Assembly (NCBI GenBank): GCA_030019335.1
Contig: JASEET010000003.1
Span: 152,242-201,034, forward strand
Origin: Candidatus Bathyarchaeia archaeon
GTDB lineage: Archaea > Thermoproteota > Bathyarchaeia > Bathyarchaeales > Bathycorpusculaceae
DNA length: 48,793 bases
Reading direction: 5' to 3'
Position 1 is the stretch's first letter. Every line of letters begins with the position of its first letter. This document shows, piece after piece, positions 8,731 to 16,106 of this stretch. The notes under the pieces are model-generated. The model saw nothing but the letters and a program-made list of their open reading frames with translations. It did no database searches and was not told the origin of the DNA. Position numbers and translations under genes: made by a program.

Positions 8731-9621
8731 TTAGTGTAGCAATGTTGGATCATTTTTTAGGTCTTTGGGCGATATCTTTCTCCTCGGCTCGGTTAGGAGT
8801 ATGACATGCGGCAATCCTGGTATTTTGTGTGTGCTGGGCGGGATTAGGTCCACGTCTTTGAAGAACAGCCATCCCATGGCAGACAACCCAGCCAAGTCCC
8901 AAAATCTATAGCCTAATGTGGCGGTCTCCTTGAATCTTGGAAGTGTGTATGTGGCCCTCTTAAACATGCCTCGCCTCTCGTCATATCCCACGTGGATTGT
9001 TGCAACAGTTAAACCTTCCTTTGATTCTCCCTCTACTAAAAAGTCTTTGTAGCCCACCTTGTAGAAAATATTGAATATTCTATCGGCTTCATTCATGGCC
9101 ATGACGCCGGAATCGCTTAGTAGATGACAAATTGCGGAGTAGGTTCTCGTCATCTCCCATGGATCTAAATGAGGAGTTGAAAGCCCCCACAACAATACTA
9201 CGTCATAATATTTCTCTCTACCCGGCATGACTTCATGTATTTTTGAAACTTCAGCAACCGTGGTTTCAGCCTCAACACCCTTGACTTCTTTGAGCCACTC
9301 ATGCACTAATTGTAAATCGCTTGACCTCACATCACTAACCGTAAGACTTACTTTTAAGTTTCTCAGCGCCAACGCCTTAGCCAAAGCAGCGCCAGCAATA
9401 CCAGAACCAGCCATAACATCCAACACCCGTGCGTATCCTTTGCGGCTCAAAAACTTAAAGAATTGATGATTGACTAACAGAAAATTAAACAGCTCAACGA
9501 TGTTAGCAAAACGAGCTTGTGCTTTAGACTCATCCGGCCTCATTGACCACGGAATAACTTCATAAAGTTTCTCTAAATCCACCAGTTCACCTATCCCATC
9601 TCGTTTCTCCCATTGAAGCAT
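8731..9621 (-). CDS. Class I SAM-dependent methyltransferase, substrate unknown
   Basis: A 296-residue protein with a Rossmann methyltransferase core: motif I VLDVMAGSGIAGAALAKAL at about residues 67-85, an acidic SVSDVRSSDL-like motif II (LTVSDVRSSD), and VVLLWGLSTPHLDPWEM in the position of motif IV. N-terminal helices (about 1-60) and a C-terminal extension of about 80 residues that ends basic flank the core. The unusual GAGSG-equivalent MAGSG is conserved enough to bind S-adenosylmethionine. No neighbouring gene gives a hint to its substrate. Confidence 0.8.
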   Translation of the reverse strand: MLQWEKRDGIGELVDLEKLYEVIPWSMRPDESKAQARFANIVELFNFLLVNHQFFKFLSRKGYARVLDVMAGSGIAGAALAKALALRNLKVSLTVSDVRSSDLQLVHEWLKEVKGVEAETTVAEVSKIHEVMPGREKYYDVVLLWGLSTPHLDPWEMTRTYSAICHLLSDSGVMAMNEADRIFNIFYKVGYKDFLVEGESKEGLTVATIHVGYDERRGMFKRATYTLPRFKETATLGYRFWDLAGLSAMGWLFFKDVDLIPPSTHKIPGLPHVILLTEPRRKISPKDLKNDPTLLH

Positions 9622-9652
9622 TTAAATGCTTTCGTGAGACACGTTTTCCTGC

Positions 9653-9927
9653 TCACGGCAAACCCTCTGCTGGATTACCAGCTTCTCCATATTTGAAGGT
9701 CACTAGCTTACATTTTTTGCATCGATAGGCTTCAACATTTGTTATGTGATAAGGATAGCCTCTGCTGACGATTCTTTCTCCGCCGAAAAGTCCCGTGAGA
9801 GACAAATTCTTGATTTTTTGTCGCTCCATGAAATCATCTTTGAAGCCACGTATCCCTTTTCCATTTTAGAACCGCATAGAGGACAAACCTCTATAGCTTT
9901 TTCCTCCGTCTTTTCAGCAGCTTTCAT
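9653..9927 (-). pseudogene. DUF6487-like zinc-ribbon protein, split by a one-base frameshift
   Basis: The first frame from ATG 9927 gives the N-terminal zinc knuckle VCPLCGSKMEKGYV and a WSDKK segment, then loses family resemblance and stops at 9742. In the -1 frame the expected rest is open: NLSLTGLFGGERIVSRGYPY, then NVEAYRCKKCKLVTFKYG with the second Cys pair, ending at TGA 9655-9653. The span is 275 bases, one short of 92 codons. One extra A in the A6 run (T6 at 9814-9819) restores a complete protein of about 91 residues. Either a genuine deletion, an assembly undercall or programmed slippage. The intact product would be a small four-Cys zinc-binding protein. Confidence 0.75.
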
Positions 9928-10329
9928 TTTTATTTCTCCTTTCCTTTTTCTTCTTTTGGTTTTATTTTAAGGTGGAGATTATAGATGCGATTAGCACCTT
10001 CCATACTCCATTACTTCGTTCTCTTTCTGCCCTTCAATTAGGGCTAGGCGAGAACACGCCCCCTAAGGCGAGTCCTCCTTGTTCGCCTTAAAATGTATCT
10101 ATGGACGTGTTAAAAAGTTTTGTCCTTAATTACATTTTTCTGTATAATTGTGGAGATAATGGAGACTTACTAATAAAATCCGTTGAAAATAGAGGTGAAA
10201 ACAAGAAGACAGCAGAAAACAAACAGAGCGTCTTGACATGCATTAAACAAATTCCAACAAAACCTACAAACAGCAGCACAAGTTCTTTAAAACCCAAACA
10301 CAATAATTATCAACCGTGAGGAACTGAAC
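9928..10329. other. Intergenic region with a short hairpin
   Basis: About 400 bases between the divergent zinc-ribbon gene and the hydrolase/pyrE operon. It holds a 7-bp perfect hairpin at 10065-10089 (listed separately). A 72-codon open frame at 10101-10319 has low-complexity, Asn/Lys/Thr-rich content and no recognisable start context; I do not call it. The promoter for the following operon is probably in the AT-rich 10260-10310 part. Confidence 0.4.
10065..10089. repeat. Perfect 7-bp inverted repeat (hairpin)
   Basis: AAGGCGA at 10065-10071 and TCGCCTT at 10083-10089 are exact reverse complements around an 11-base loop. A further AGGCGAG lies at 10046-10052. The local sequence is GC-rich compared with its surroundings. 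It may be a transcription-related hairpin or a decayed structured RNA; no function can be assigned. Confidence 0.4.
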
Positions 10330-11025
10330 ATGTCAATCGAAACAAAAACCCCTGAAAAAAACGAAATCCTATTTGTGTGGCTTAACCGCTACGCTGGAGT
10401 AACCATTAAAACCCCCACAAAAACACTAGTTATAGACCCCGTGGATGTTAAACCCCGAGATTTCAAAAACGTTGACGCTGTTTTAATCACCCATGAGCAC
10501 TATGACCATTTAGATCAATCAGTTGTTTCAGAAATCCATAAACTCACGCAATGCATGGTTGTGGCTGACCCCACATCTGCGAAAAGATTGCAGAACGTAA
10601 TTCCTCCAGAAAAATTGCATGAAATTCAACTTGGTTCAGAAGTGAAGTTCGGCGAAGTTTCTGTGAAAGCTGAAAATTGTAATCATCCACCAGCAGCCAC
10701 GCCTGTATCCTTCATAATTACAAGCAAGGACGGAGTCAAAGTTTTCCACACAGCAGACAGTTTACCATTTCCAGAGATGGTAGCCATAGGCAAAAGAGAA
10801 AAACTTGACGTTGTCTTTTGCACCGTGGGAATTGCGCCTGGCACCTCGCCTGAAACCGGTGTTGAAATTGCTAGGTTGACAAAGCCTAAAGTGGTTGTCC
10901 CCTATCATACTGGCTCAACGGCAGACTTAAAGAGGTTCGCCGAACTCCTCAAAAAGGAAATGCCAAATGTTACATGTTTAATTCCCGAGGTAGGTAAAAT
11001 TTATCAGGTTTCTAAGAGGACGTGA
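10330..11025 (+). CDS. Metal-dependent hydrolase, metallo-beta-lactamase fold (UPF0173-like)
   Basis: A 231-residue protein of the L-ascorbate-6-phosphate-lactonase-like/UPF0173 branch of metallo-beta-lactamase-fold hydrolases. The metal-binding motif THEHYDHLD (about residues 57-65) is complete; further ligands are in ENCNHPP (about 119), FHTADS (about 143) and VVPYHTG near the C-terminus. The fold binds two metal ions and hydrolyses an unknown phosphoester or lactone. The pyrE gene follows after four bases, with its ribosome-binding site in the last codons here, so the two form an operon. Confidence 0.88.
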   Translation: MSIETKTPEKNEILFVWLNRYAGVTIKTPTKTLVIDPVDVKPRDFKNVDAVLITHEHYDHLDQSVVSEIHKLTQCMVVADPTSAKRLQNVIPPEKLHEIQLGSEVKFGEVSVKAENCNHPPAATPVSFIITSKDGVKVFHTADSLPFPEMVAIGKREKLDVVFCTVGIAPGTSPETGVEIARLTKPKVVVPYHTGSTADLKRFAELLKKEMPNVTCLIPEVGKIYQVSKRT

Positions 11026-11029
11026 AACA

Positions 11030-11656
11030 TTGCCTATGGAAAAAAGCAGAGAAACCGTCAAAGTTGAGATTTGCAAAATTCTGAACAAAATAGGTGCCCT
11101 GCAATTCGGGGCCTTCAAACTTACAAGTGGAAAAATAAGCCCATACTACATAGACTTGAGGATAGTTCCAAGCTTTCCAGACGCCTTTCAAAAAGTCTGC
11201 AGTTTCTACGTGAAATTCATAAATGAAGAAATAGGAGTGAAAAACTTTGAGAGAATAGCTGGAATTCCAGTTGCTGGCATACCCTTTGCATCCCTAATTG
11301 CCTACAACTTGAAGAAACCATTTCTGTACGTTCGCAAAGGTGTGCGTCTCCATGGAAGACAGAGGAGAATAGAAGGAATTATTGCACCCGGAAACCGTGT
11401 TTTAGTAATCGACGACCTAATCACAACGGGTTTATCTCTGAAAGAAGCAGCGAAAGCCATAACGGCTGAAGGTGGAGTAACAACCGGTGCGGTAGTGCTT
11501 CTGGATAGGGAAGAAGGGGGAAGGGAAAAACTTGAGGAAAGTGGAATAAAACTTCATGCACTACTTAAGATGAGCGAAATAGCCGACAAACTATATGAAA
11601 TTGGGGCAATAGATGAAGCTCAATTGAAAACCATTTTGAAGCAAATTAAAAAATGA
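11030..11656 (+). CDS. pyrE: Orotate phosphoribosyltransferase
   Basis: Transfers phosphoribosyl from PRPP to orotate, giving OMP in pyrimidine synthesis. The PRPP-binding motif VLVIDDLITTGLS lies near residues 124-136, the flexible-loop region RKGVRLHGRQRRIEG at 103-117, and the N-terminal FKLTSGKISPYYIDLR is a family hallmark. Length 208 residues is normal. I favour the TTG start at 11030 over ATG 11036 because GAGGA at 11016-11020 has a nine-base spacer to the TTG. The adjacent hydrolase gene has no known link with pyrimidine synthesis. Confidence 0.93.
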   Translation: MPMEKSRETVKVEICKILNKIGALQFGAFKLTSGKISPYYIDLRIVPSFPDAFQKVCSFYVKFINEEIGVKNFERIAGIPVAGIPFASLIAYNLKKPFLYVRKGVRLHGRQRRIEGIIAPGNRVLVIDDLITTGLSLKEAAKAITAEGGVTTGAVVLLDREEGGREKLEESGIKLHALLKMSEIADKLYEIGAIDEAQLKTILKQIKK

Positions 11657-11678
11657 AAAGTAGCTGAAGTTTAGTGGT

Positions 11679-12239
11679 TTATTCATAGAACATGAGGTCC
11701 TGTTCCTCTAGTATCTCATGAAGCTTATGTACCGCGTCATAAACATCTTGTTCCTTTTTCGCTCCTGTGCAAACAAGTTTTCCACTTGCAAACAATAGTA
11801 TGACAACTTTGGGCTCACCCATCCTGTAAATTAATCCCGGGAACTGTTCAGGCTCATACATTGTTTTTCCAAGGGAATATGTTGCCTTTTCCAAGTCTAT
11901 TCTTCCACCTAAACTTGCAGAAGCAACTATATTTTGGATTTTTAGCTCCGGTTTGCCAATGATGATTATTCCACTCTTTTTTAGTTCCTTAATGACTTTC
12001 ATAACAGCTCTGCGTGCTTCCTTTTCCGACTTTGCTCCTGTGCAAACCATTTTCCCAGAATTAAAAATCAATGTGGCTGTCTTCGGCCTTTTCAGCCTAA
12101 ACACCAATCCAGGAAACTGTTCTGGACGATATTCAACCCCTGGAAAACCCTTCACAACAGCGTTTAAATCAACCTTCTGGTTTAAAGTGGCAGAAGCAAC
12201 AACATTTTCAATCTTTATTACGGCTTTAACCTTTGGCAT
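11679..12239 (-). CDS. tbp: TATA-binding protein
   Basis: The archaeal general transcription factor that binds the TATA box. Its 186 residues consist of two imperfect repeats of about 90: each has an IQNIVASA/IENVVASA strand, a Y-x-PEQFPGL-x-(Y/F)R segment and a FxSGKxVCTGAK(S/K)E segment. It ends in a short acidic tail (HEILEEQDLMFYE), as in other archaea. Its own promoter contains the palindromic TTTATAAA at 12276-12283, 37 bases upstream of the ATG. Confidence 0.97.
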   Translation of the reverse strand: MPKVKAVIKIENVVASATLNQKVDLNAVVKGFPGVEYRPEQFPGLVFRLKRPKTATLIFNSGKMVCTGAKSEKEARRAVMKVIKELKKSGIIIIGKPELKIQNIVASASLGGRIDLEKATYSLGKTMYEPEQFPGLIYRMGEPKVVILLFASGKLVCTGAKKEQDVYDAVHKLHEILEEQDLMFYE

Positions 12240-12275
12240 GAAATATCACTTGTTACAGTGAATGCTTAAATACCA

Positions 12276-12283
12276 TTTATAAA
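12276..12283 (-). promoter_or_regulatory. TATA box of the tbp gene (palindromic)
   Basis: TTTATAAA lies 37 bases upstream of the tbp start codon. A TSS about 25 bases downstream would give a leader of about 10 bases. Because the box is a perfect palindrome it could in principle also serve the opposite strand, where a decayed gene lies. Confidence 0.5.
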
Positions 12284-12479
12284 GCCTTAGGTCCACGAGG
12301 TGGCGACGTCTCCCGCAACTCCCCTTTTTTCTGTCTGGTTGGATGTTGGAGGTTCTGAATGGGTGAAATTGAGGTTTCTTGTTGGTGTTGTGCTGTGCAA
12401 AGGCAGGTGTGTGTTAAGGGTAGGGTTGTTGGTAGGTGGAGGCTGATTTGTTGCGTGTTTTGGATTGTGAAGAAAAGTT

Positions 12480-12824
12480 GTGTGGGATGCATGGCAGCGA
12501 GTCTTGTTTGGTTGGAAACTTGCGGGAGGACTACTCGTATACAGCATCTTCTTCGGGACAGCTAGAACCCTAACGGCTAAGGGTCAACTGAGCGTTGAAT
12601 CGATGGATTTGGTCAAGGACACAGAAGGCAACACGGTTTTCACAATAACCGTCAAGAACACGGGAAACAAACCGGCGACAGAGATAAAGGTGACGCTTGG
12701 CGATGAAGGCGCGCAGTCGATAACCGACGTTACCGCTGACCACCCATTTCAGCTTGGGCAAAGCGCAAAGCGGAGAGCTTTGAAAAGCGAAAAAAGAACA
12801 TTTAATCATCAAAGAGGGGACTAA
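12480..12824 (+). pseudogene. Remnant of a pilin/flagellin-like or surface beta-sandwich protein
   Basis: The frame 12540-12770 encodes a believable secreted beta domain: KGQLSVESMDLVKDTEGN, then TVFTITVKNTGNKPATEIKV, as found after the hydrophobic N-terminal helix of archaeal type IV pilin-like proteins. The part upstream (GWKLAGGLLVYSIFFGTAR) is a damaged version of the helix, without a recognisable class III signal peptide, and after HPFQLGQSAK the frame turns into basic low-quality sequence. I infer a truncated, inactive gene. The 240 bases between here and tbp contain only G/T-rich sequence with no supportable gene. Confidence 0.45.
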
Positions 12825-12962
12825 AGAACATTAACATGATTGTATAAACAGCGATTTTCACTTTAATTTGTCTCTCTCCACCTATCTAAAGTGTCGTTTC
12901 ACCAATTCTCTTTTATGAAGCCTAAAGACAAAAACATAATTTTTGCATGGAGACTACGCTAA

Positions 12963-13151
12963 ATGGTTAGAATCAAATGTAGGGTTTCTAGGAAACGGTA
13001 TCTCGGAAGCAAACAAACATACGAGTATGAACGCATGAGCTTGCATATCCCCCGCAGGTTTCACAAAATAGTTAAGCCCTTCCTTAAACAAGACCTGAAG
13101 ATGGATGTAACCGCAAAAGATGGCTCTCTAGTCATCACTCTAACCCCGTAA
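12963..13151 (+). CDS. Small AbrB-like protein, unknown function
   Basis: A basic 62-residue protein starting MVRIKCRVSRKRYLG. The second half (SLHIPRRFHKIVKPFL, then DLKMDVTAKDGSLVITLTP) resembles the swapped-hairpin half of AbrB/MazE-type DNA-binding proteins. GGAG at 12954-12957 region precedes the ATG. No toxin gene is adjacent, so it is not a clear antitoxin. A tight hairpin starts right after its stop codon. Confidence 0.6.
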   Translation: MVRIKCRVSRKRYLGSKQTYEYERMSLHIPRRFHKIVKPFLKQDLKMDVTAKDGSLVITLTP

Positions 13152-13268
13152 AAACGTTTCGGCACGCCGAAAACATCCCCTAAAAACAGGCTCAAAAAAC
13201 CTTCACACAGTTAAATTTTAACACGAAAACGCAAAAGTCACTTAAATATCTGCCCGCCGAAACGTTTT
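13151..13268. repeat. Perfect 13-bp inverted repeat bounding about 118 bp
   Basis: AAAACGTTTCGGC at 13151-13163 and GCCGAAACGTTTT at 13256-13268 are exact reverse complements, 92 bases apart. The left arm also folds locally: TTTCGG/CCGAAA around a CACG loop (13157-13172), directly after the stop of the small AbrB-like gene, where it could act in termination. The palindromic TTAAATTTTAA (13211-13221) lies between the arms. The arms resemble terminal repeats of a miniature element, or paired binding sites. Confidence 0.6.
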
Positions 13269-13363
13269 CTCGAAGGTTTTAGACTACAAAAACTTGTCTA
13301 TTAATGTAAATAGCCTCTTCTACACATTTTTCTTTTAACGGGCCATGCTGGTGAGAACGGTTT

Positions 13364-13759
13364 GTGAACAAGGGCGAGAGAAAGGGTGGAAGACTCTCAG
13401 TTTTCAAGGGCAGAGAAGCCAAACTTAATTATGCAATCTTCCACGTCTTCGCCCTCAAAGGCCCGCAGACAATCTACGACATACACAAAGAAGTAAAAAC
13501 CCGAAAAAGGCTCAGACACATCCGCTACGCAAGCGTCAACAAACGAGTAAGATCCCTAGAAAAATCAGGCTACATCAACAAAATAGGCACTAAGAAAACC
13601 AAAGCAGGCTTCGAAGCCTCTATATACGAACTAACCGCCAAAGCCTACTTGGCTGTACTATTAAGCCGAATAAACCTAGACTGCTTCATAGAAGAGGCAG
13701 AAGAAGACGCCTTACTTTCCGCTTTTGCAGCACTTTCCACAGCCGCAAAACTTTCATGA
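13364..13759 (+). CDS. Winged helix-turn-helix DNA-binding protein
   Basis: A 131-residue basic protein with a winged-helix domain: NYAIFHVFALKGPQTIYDIH (first helices), YASVNKRVRSLEKSGYI (recognition helix and wing start, about residues 65-81) and GFEASIYELT in the wing. The C-terminal part (LDCFIEEAEEDALLSAFAAL) is acidic and helical, perhaps for dimerisation. GTG start preceded by GGTGAG. It is likely a transcription regulator; its target is unknown, but the inverted repeat ending about 95 bases upstream is a candidate site. Confidence 0.75.
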   Translation: MNKGERKGGRLSVFKGREAKLNYAIFHVFALKGPQTIYDIHKEVKTRKRLRHIRYASVNKRVRSLEKSGYINKIGTKKTKAGFEASIYELTAKAYLAVLLSRINLDCFIEEAEEDALLSAFAALSTAAKLS

Positions 13760-13815
13760 GCAACTTTTTATGCATGCTCCAAACTTATTAGGAAGAGCCA
13801 CATTTCTATAGTACA

Positions 13816-14043
13816 GTGGTGTTGATGACGAAGGTTGTGCACCTCGACGAGAGTGACCGAAAACTCATCTTGGAAACCAGACAGAAGCTTGACGAGGTCA
13901 CAAAGCTTATGGAAGAACTTCTAGAAACGATTGAGATTTTAAGCGACCCAGAAATGATGGAAAACATCCGTGAGGGTCTAGAAGACATCAAAGCTGGAAG
14001 GGTTAAGGAGCTACACAGCCTTCTGAAGGAAGAAGCCCATTGA
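13816..14043 (+). CDS. RelB-like antitoxin
   Basis: A 75-residue acidic, helical protein (residues about 9-45 form a long helix, TRQKLDEVTKLMEELLETIE) ending in a short segment, GRVKELHSLLKEEAH, that would wrap around the toxin. Its stop overlaps the start of the RelE-type toxin in TTGA (14040-14043), the usual coupling for toxin-antitoxin pairs. GTG 13816 or the ATG at 13825 may be the start. Confidence 0.8.
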   Translation: MVLMTKVVHLDESDRKLILETRQKLDEVTKLMEELLETIEILSDPEMMENIREGLEDIKAGRVKELHSLLKEEAH

Positions 14044-14294
14044 CATATACTGTTCTCCTATCACGCCAAGCTGAAAAATTTTATAAAAAACTTAAGAAAA
14101 ATGTAAGAGCCAGAGTAAGAGAAGCCTTAATCATTTTAGAGAAACAACCCTACACAGGAAAACGGCTCCATGGAGAGTTAAAGGAAAACTACAGCATGCG
14201 AGTCGGAAAACTGAGAATCATCTACACAGTTTCAGAAAAGTACAAAACCATCTACATAATAGCCATAGGCCCGAGAAAAACGATTTACCAATAA
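14040..14294 (+). CDS. RelE/ParE-family toxin
   Basis: An 84-residue basic protein of the RelE superfamily, likely an mRNA interferase or gyrase poison held in check by the antitoxin just upstream. Landmarks: YTVLLSRQAEKFYKKL at the N-terminus, LEKQPYTGKRLHGEL in the middle, and YSMRVGKLRIIYTV with the conserved Arg pair, then IYIIAIGPRKTIY at the C-terminus. The TTG start overlaps the antitoxin stop. The module appears intact. Confidence 0.88.
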   Translation: MTYTVLLSRQAEKFYKKLKKNVRARVREALIILEKQPYTGKRLHGELKENYSMRVGKLRIIYTVSEKYKTIYIIAIGPRKTIYQ

Positions 14295-14302
14295 TCTCTC
14301 AC

Positions 14303-14557
14303 TCATTCTTTAATTTCTTTAAGAAGCTTTTTCAGTTTCGGATTATCCGCTGCAACCCACACTATCCTACGCTTATTGAAAACAATCTTGTTTGAAGCTT
14401 CCAAATACTCTAGAATCCTCTTAAAAGTCTGATACTGTGTTTTCCGCGGTAAAGACCTCCACAACTCCATTCGACTCGGATACTCCACAGCATCCTTTAT
14501 AGCCTTCTCAACCATAAGAATAGTATCCAACTTAGGCTCGTGAAGAACCCTGCTCAT
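14303..14557 (-). CDS. Small winged-helix-like protein
   Basis: An 84-residue basic protein: LDTILMVEKAIKDA, then PSRMELWRSLPRKTQYQTFK, RILEYLEASNKIVFNKRRIV and a Lys-rich end. The pattern (helix, helix, recognition helix, then a beta wing with INK/FNK-RRIVWVA) is that of small archaeal winged-helix proteins. I start it at ATG 14557, not at the longer frame's 14584, because a TATA box GTTTATATAATGG lies at 14588-14600 on this strand, leaving room for only the shorter form. It is convergent with the RelBE-type module. Confidence 0.65.
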   Translation of the reverse strand: MSRVLHEPKLDTILMVEKAIKDAVEYPSRMELWRSLPRKTQYQTFKRILEYLEASNKIVFNKRRIVWVAADNPKLKKLLKEIKE

Positions 14558-14587
14558 TCTAAACCACCACAATGGAATAAACACAAA

Positions 14588-14600
14588 CCATTATATAAAC
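14588..14600 (-). promoter_or_regulatory. TATA box for the winged-helix-like gene at 14303-14557
   Basis: GTTTATATAATGG on the minus strand, centred about 38 bases upstream of ATG 14557. With transcription starting about 25 bases downstream, the leader is about 10-13 bases. Confidence 0.55.
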
Positions 14601-14669
14601 TTATACAATTCTAAAAAAGAAACCTCCTCATTCCTCTCATTTAAACTAGTTTCAGATATGTCCGTTTTC

Positions 14670-14752
14670 AGATATTGTTCTTTGTTAAGCCCTGCAAAGA
14701 ACATTGTTCCTTACAGGCGTTCACAAGGAATACTGTTCCTTGCTGACGCCAG
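14670..14752. repeat. Three spaced copies of a TGTTC(C/T)TT motif, two of them near-palindromic
   Basis: Near 14676 TATTGTTCTTTG, near 14695 AAAGAACATTGTTCCTTA, and near 14727 CAAGGAATACTGTTCCTTGC. The last has a CAAGGAA/TTCCTTG inverted repeat around five bases. Spacing of the TGTTC cores is about 30 bases. They lie between two diverging promoters (winged-helix-like gene and whatever lies right), which suggests operators, but the regulator is unknown. The 380 bases of this region hold no gene I can support. Confidence 0.4.
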
Positions 14753-14964
14753 AAATCACTTAAACTTTCATAGTAACATAATGTAAGGTGAAAATTGTTT
14801 GGTCAATTTGGTTGAAGAATTGGGAAGTTTTGGAGGAGTATGCTGGGGACAAGCAGGGTTTCTATCAAGTTTTAGGCGATATTGAAGCTGTGGAAATCCG
14901 CGTAGCCATTGGCAGACTCGGCTTCAAGAAGGAATTCGAGAGCTTTTTCACGTTTTCCTTCTGT

Positions 14965-15585
14965 TCAGTTTCTCTGCTTGTAAAACACTGGAATAATGAA
15001 CTCTATGATTACTAGGATAATTATAAAAAAGAGTATTATGAATATTCCAGAAGAATTGCGCAGAAAAAGTGCAATATGCCCAACCCAAGGAATACGCAAA
15101 ATAACCTTACCAACCAAATGTTCCTTAGAAATCAACCATGAGTCATATTCGTCTTTGTCAGGTATTTCTGGCCATTTGTGTCTTCCGTTCCCATCGCCTT
15201 TGGTTCTAAGGTAGGTTATACCATTTCTCTCCTCTCTAGCTACTACTCTGTGCACGATTAATTCATCTTGACCCTTTGGTTTATGAAAAACGATTATGTC
15301 ACTGTTAGGATAGTTATCGTTGACGTCGTCTGCATCTACTCCTTGAACGATGATTAAGTCTCCTATGTGAAGTGTTTGCTCAAATGGATGGGACCATCCG
15401 TCACATTTCATACCCTGTACCGTACACATGCTGCCAGAGGCCACTGCTAACGCGGGATATTGTGTGTTTAACGCTAGTTGCGAGCCATACCAGAATCCGA
15501 AAACTATTGCTATCATTAGAACAATCATTATTGCGGTTTTGAAATACTCGTTTTCCCAGATTTGTTTAAGCTTTGCTACCGCCAA
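14965..15585 (-). CDS. Signal peptidase I, archaeal/ER type
   Basis: A membrane-bound serine protease that removes signal peptides from exported proteins. The 206 residues contain an N-terminal membrane helix (about 15-35), the catalytic Ser in ASGSMCTV (about 50-55), the second box with catalytic His in ELIVHRVV (about 108), the third box RTKGDGN (about 126) and a C-terminal membrane helix (about 180-202). His in place of Lys as general base marks the archaeal/eukaryotic Sec11 group. An insert, KCDGWSHPFEQTLHIG, follows the catalytic Ser. It is transcribed alone. Confidence 0.9.
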   Translation of the reverse strand: MAVAKLKQIWENEYFKTAIMIVLMIAIVFGFWYGSQLALNTQYPALAVASGSMCTVQGMKCDGWSHPFEQTLHIGDLIIVQGVDADDVNDNYPNSDIIVFHKPKGQDELIVHRVVAREERNGITYLRTKGDGNGRHKWPEIPDKDEYDSWLISKEHLVGKVILRIPWVGHIALFLRNSSGIFIILFFIIILVIIEFIIPVFYKQRN

Positions 15586-15693
15586 TGTTATATCCTCTTT
15601 AGGCTGAAATGTTCTTGTTGATTTAGGCTTCTCTGTTTTAAAACTTACCTCTTATTTTTCGAAAAATAAAAAGGGAAATTGTAGGCTGTGAGC

Positions 15694-15909
15694 CTAAAGC
15701 TCTATACTTTCTGTACCCAGTTTGGCTTTACTTACAACAGCCCTGAATTTTTTGCCGCATTTGGGGCATTCGTATATGCCAAAGATTGTTACTGTGATTC
15801 TCATTTTCTTGTCTGGAAATGGAGCGACAAGCTCCCATGTCTTATACGGGTCTTTTACGGGTGTTTCACATTCTGGGCAAAGGTTTTGTCTTGTTTGCTT
15901 TTTCGGCAT
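15694..15909 (-). CDS. Cren7-like chromatin protein with a zinc ribbon
   Basis: A 71-residue basic protein. It carries two CxxC pairs: LCPECETP (about residues 10-15) and YECPKCGKKF (about 48-53). Between and around them is a segment like the SH3-type barrel of Cren7: KTWELVAPFPDKKMRITVTI, compare the W-x-L-x-P and G-x-K-I-x-(I/L) pattern of crenarchaeal Cren7. The end KKFRAVVSKAKLG resembles the DNA-contacting strand. I infer a small DNA-binding, perhaps chromatin, protein stabilised by zinc. It lies 26 bases downstream of a paralogue (15936-16106). Confidence 0.65.
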   Translation of the reverse strand: MPKKQTRQNLCPECETPVKDPYKTWELVAPFPDKKMRITVTIFGIYECPKCGKKFRAVVSKAKLGTESIEL

Positions 15910-15935
15910 GGAGGTCGCCAGAATTTTCTAGCCGT

Positions 15936-16106
15936 CTATATCTTCTTTTTGCTCAGTACTTCTCGGAAGGTTTTCTTACAGTTTGGACAGTCGAAAAGTC
16001 CAATTTCTAGCTGCATTCTTTTGCCTGATTTGTCTGGGCGTCCAGCCATCTTCCATGTTTTTCTCGGTCTCGAAACTTCGGTTCTGCATTTTGGACATCT
16101 AGCCAT
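15936..16106 (-). CDS. Cren7-like zinc-ribbon protein, 56 aa paralogue
   Basis: A very short gene that is easy to miss. It reads MARCPKCRTEVSRPRKTWKM and continues with GKRMQLEIGLFDCPNCKKTF, ending VLSKKKI. The two CxxC pairs, the KTW motif, the beta segment before the second CxxC and the (T/K)FR(E/A)V(L/V)SK ending align position by position with the 71-residue protein encoded next (15694-15909). The region is open and strongly basic, and the pair forms a tandem on one strand, so duplication is likely. The predicted role is DNA binding. Confidence 0.7.
   Translation of the reverse strand: MARCPKCRTEVSRPRKTWKMAGRPDKSGKRMQLEIGLFDCPNCKKTFREVLSKKKI

Noticed and set aside
10041-10090. Possible tRNA-like element with repeated AGGCGAG.
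   Set aside because: No cloverleaf with acceptor stem and T-loop can be drawn; only one 7-bp hairpin is real.
10101-10319. 72-codon open frame upstream of the hydrolase/pyrE operon.
   Set aside because: Low-complexity Asn/Lys/Thr-rich sequence in AT-rich DNA, no ribosome-binding site, no resemblance to a protein family.
12277-12565. Several open frames on both strands between tbp and the pilin-like remnant.
   Set aside because: Thr/Pro/His-rich or Cys/Trp/Val-rich content from strand composition bias, mutually overlapping and without start signals.
14788-15015. 75-codon open frame on the + strand.
   Set aside because: Its end is antisense to the conserved C-terminus of signal peptidase, and the rest has no recognisable domain; a coding remnant cannot be ruled out.
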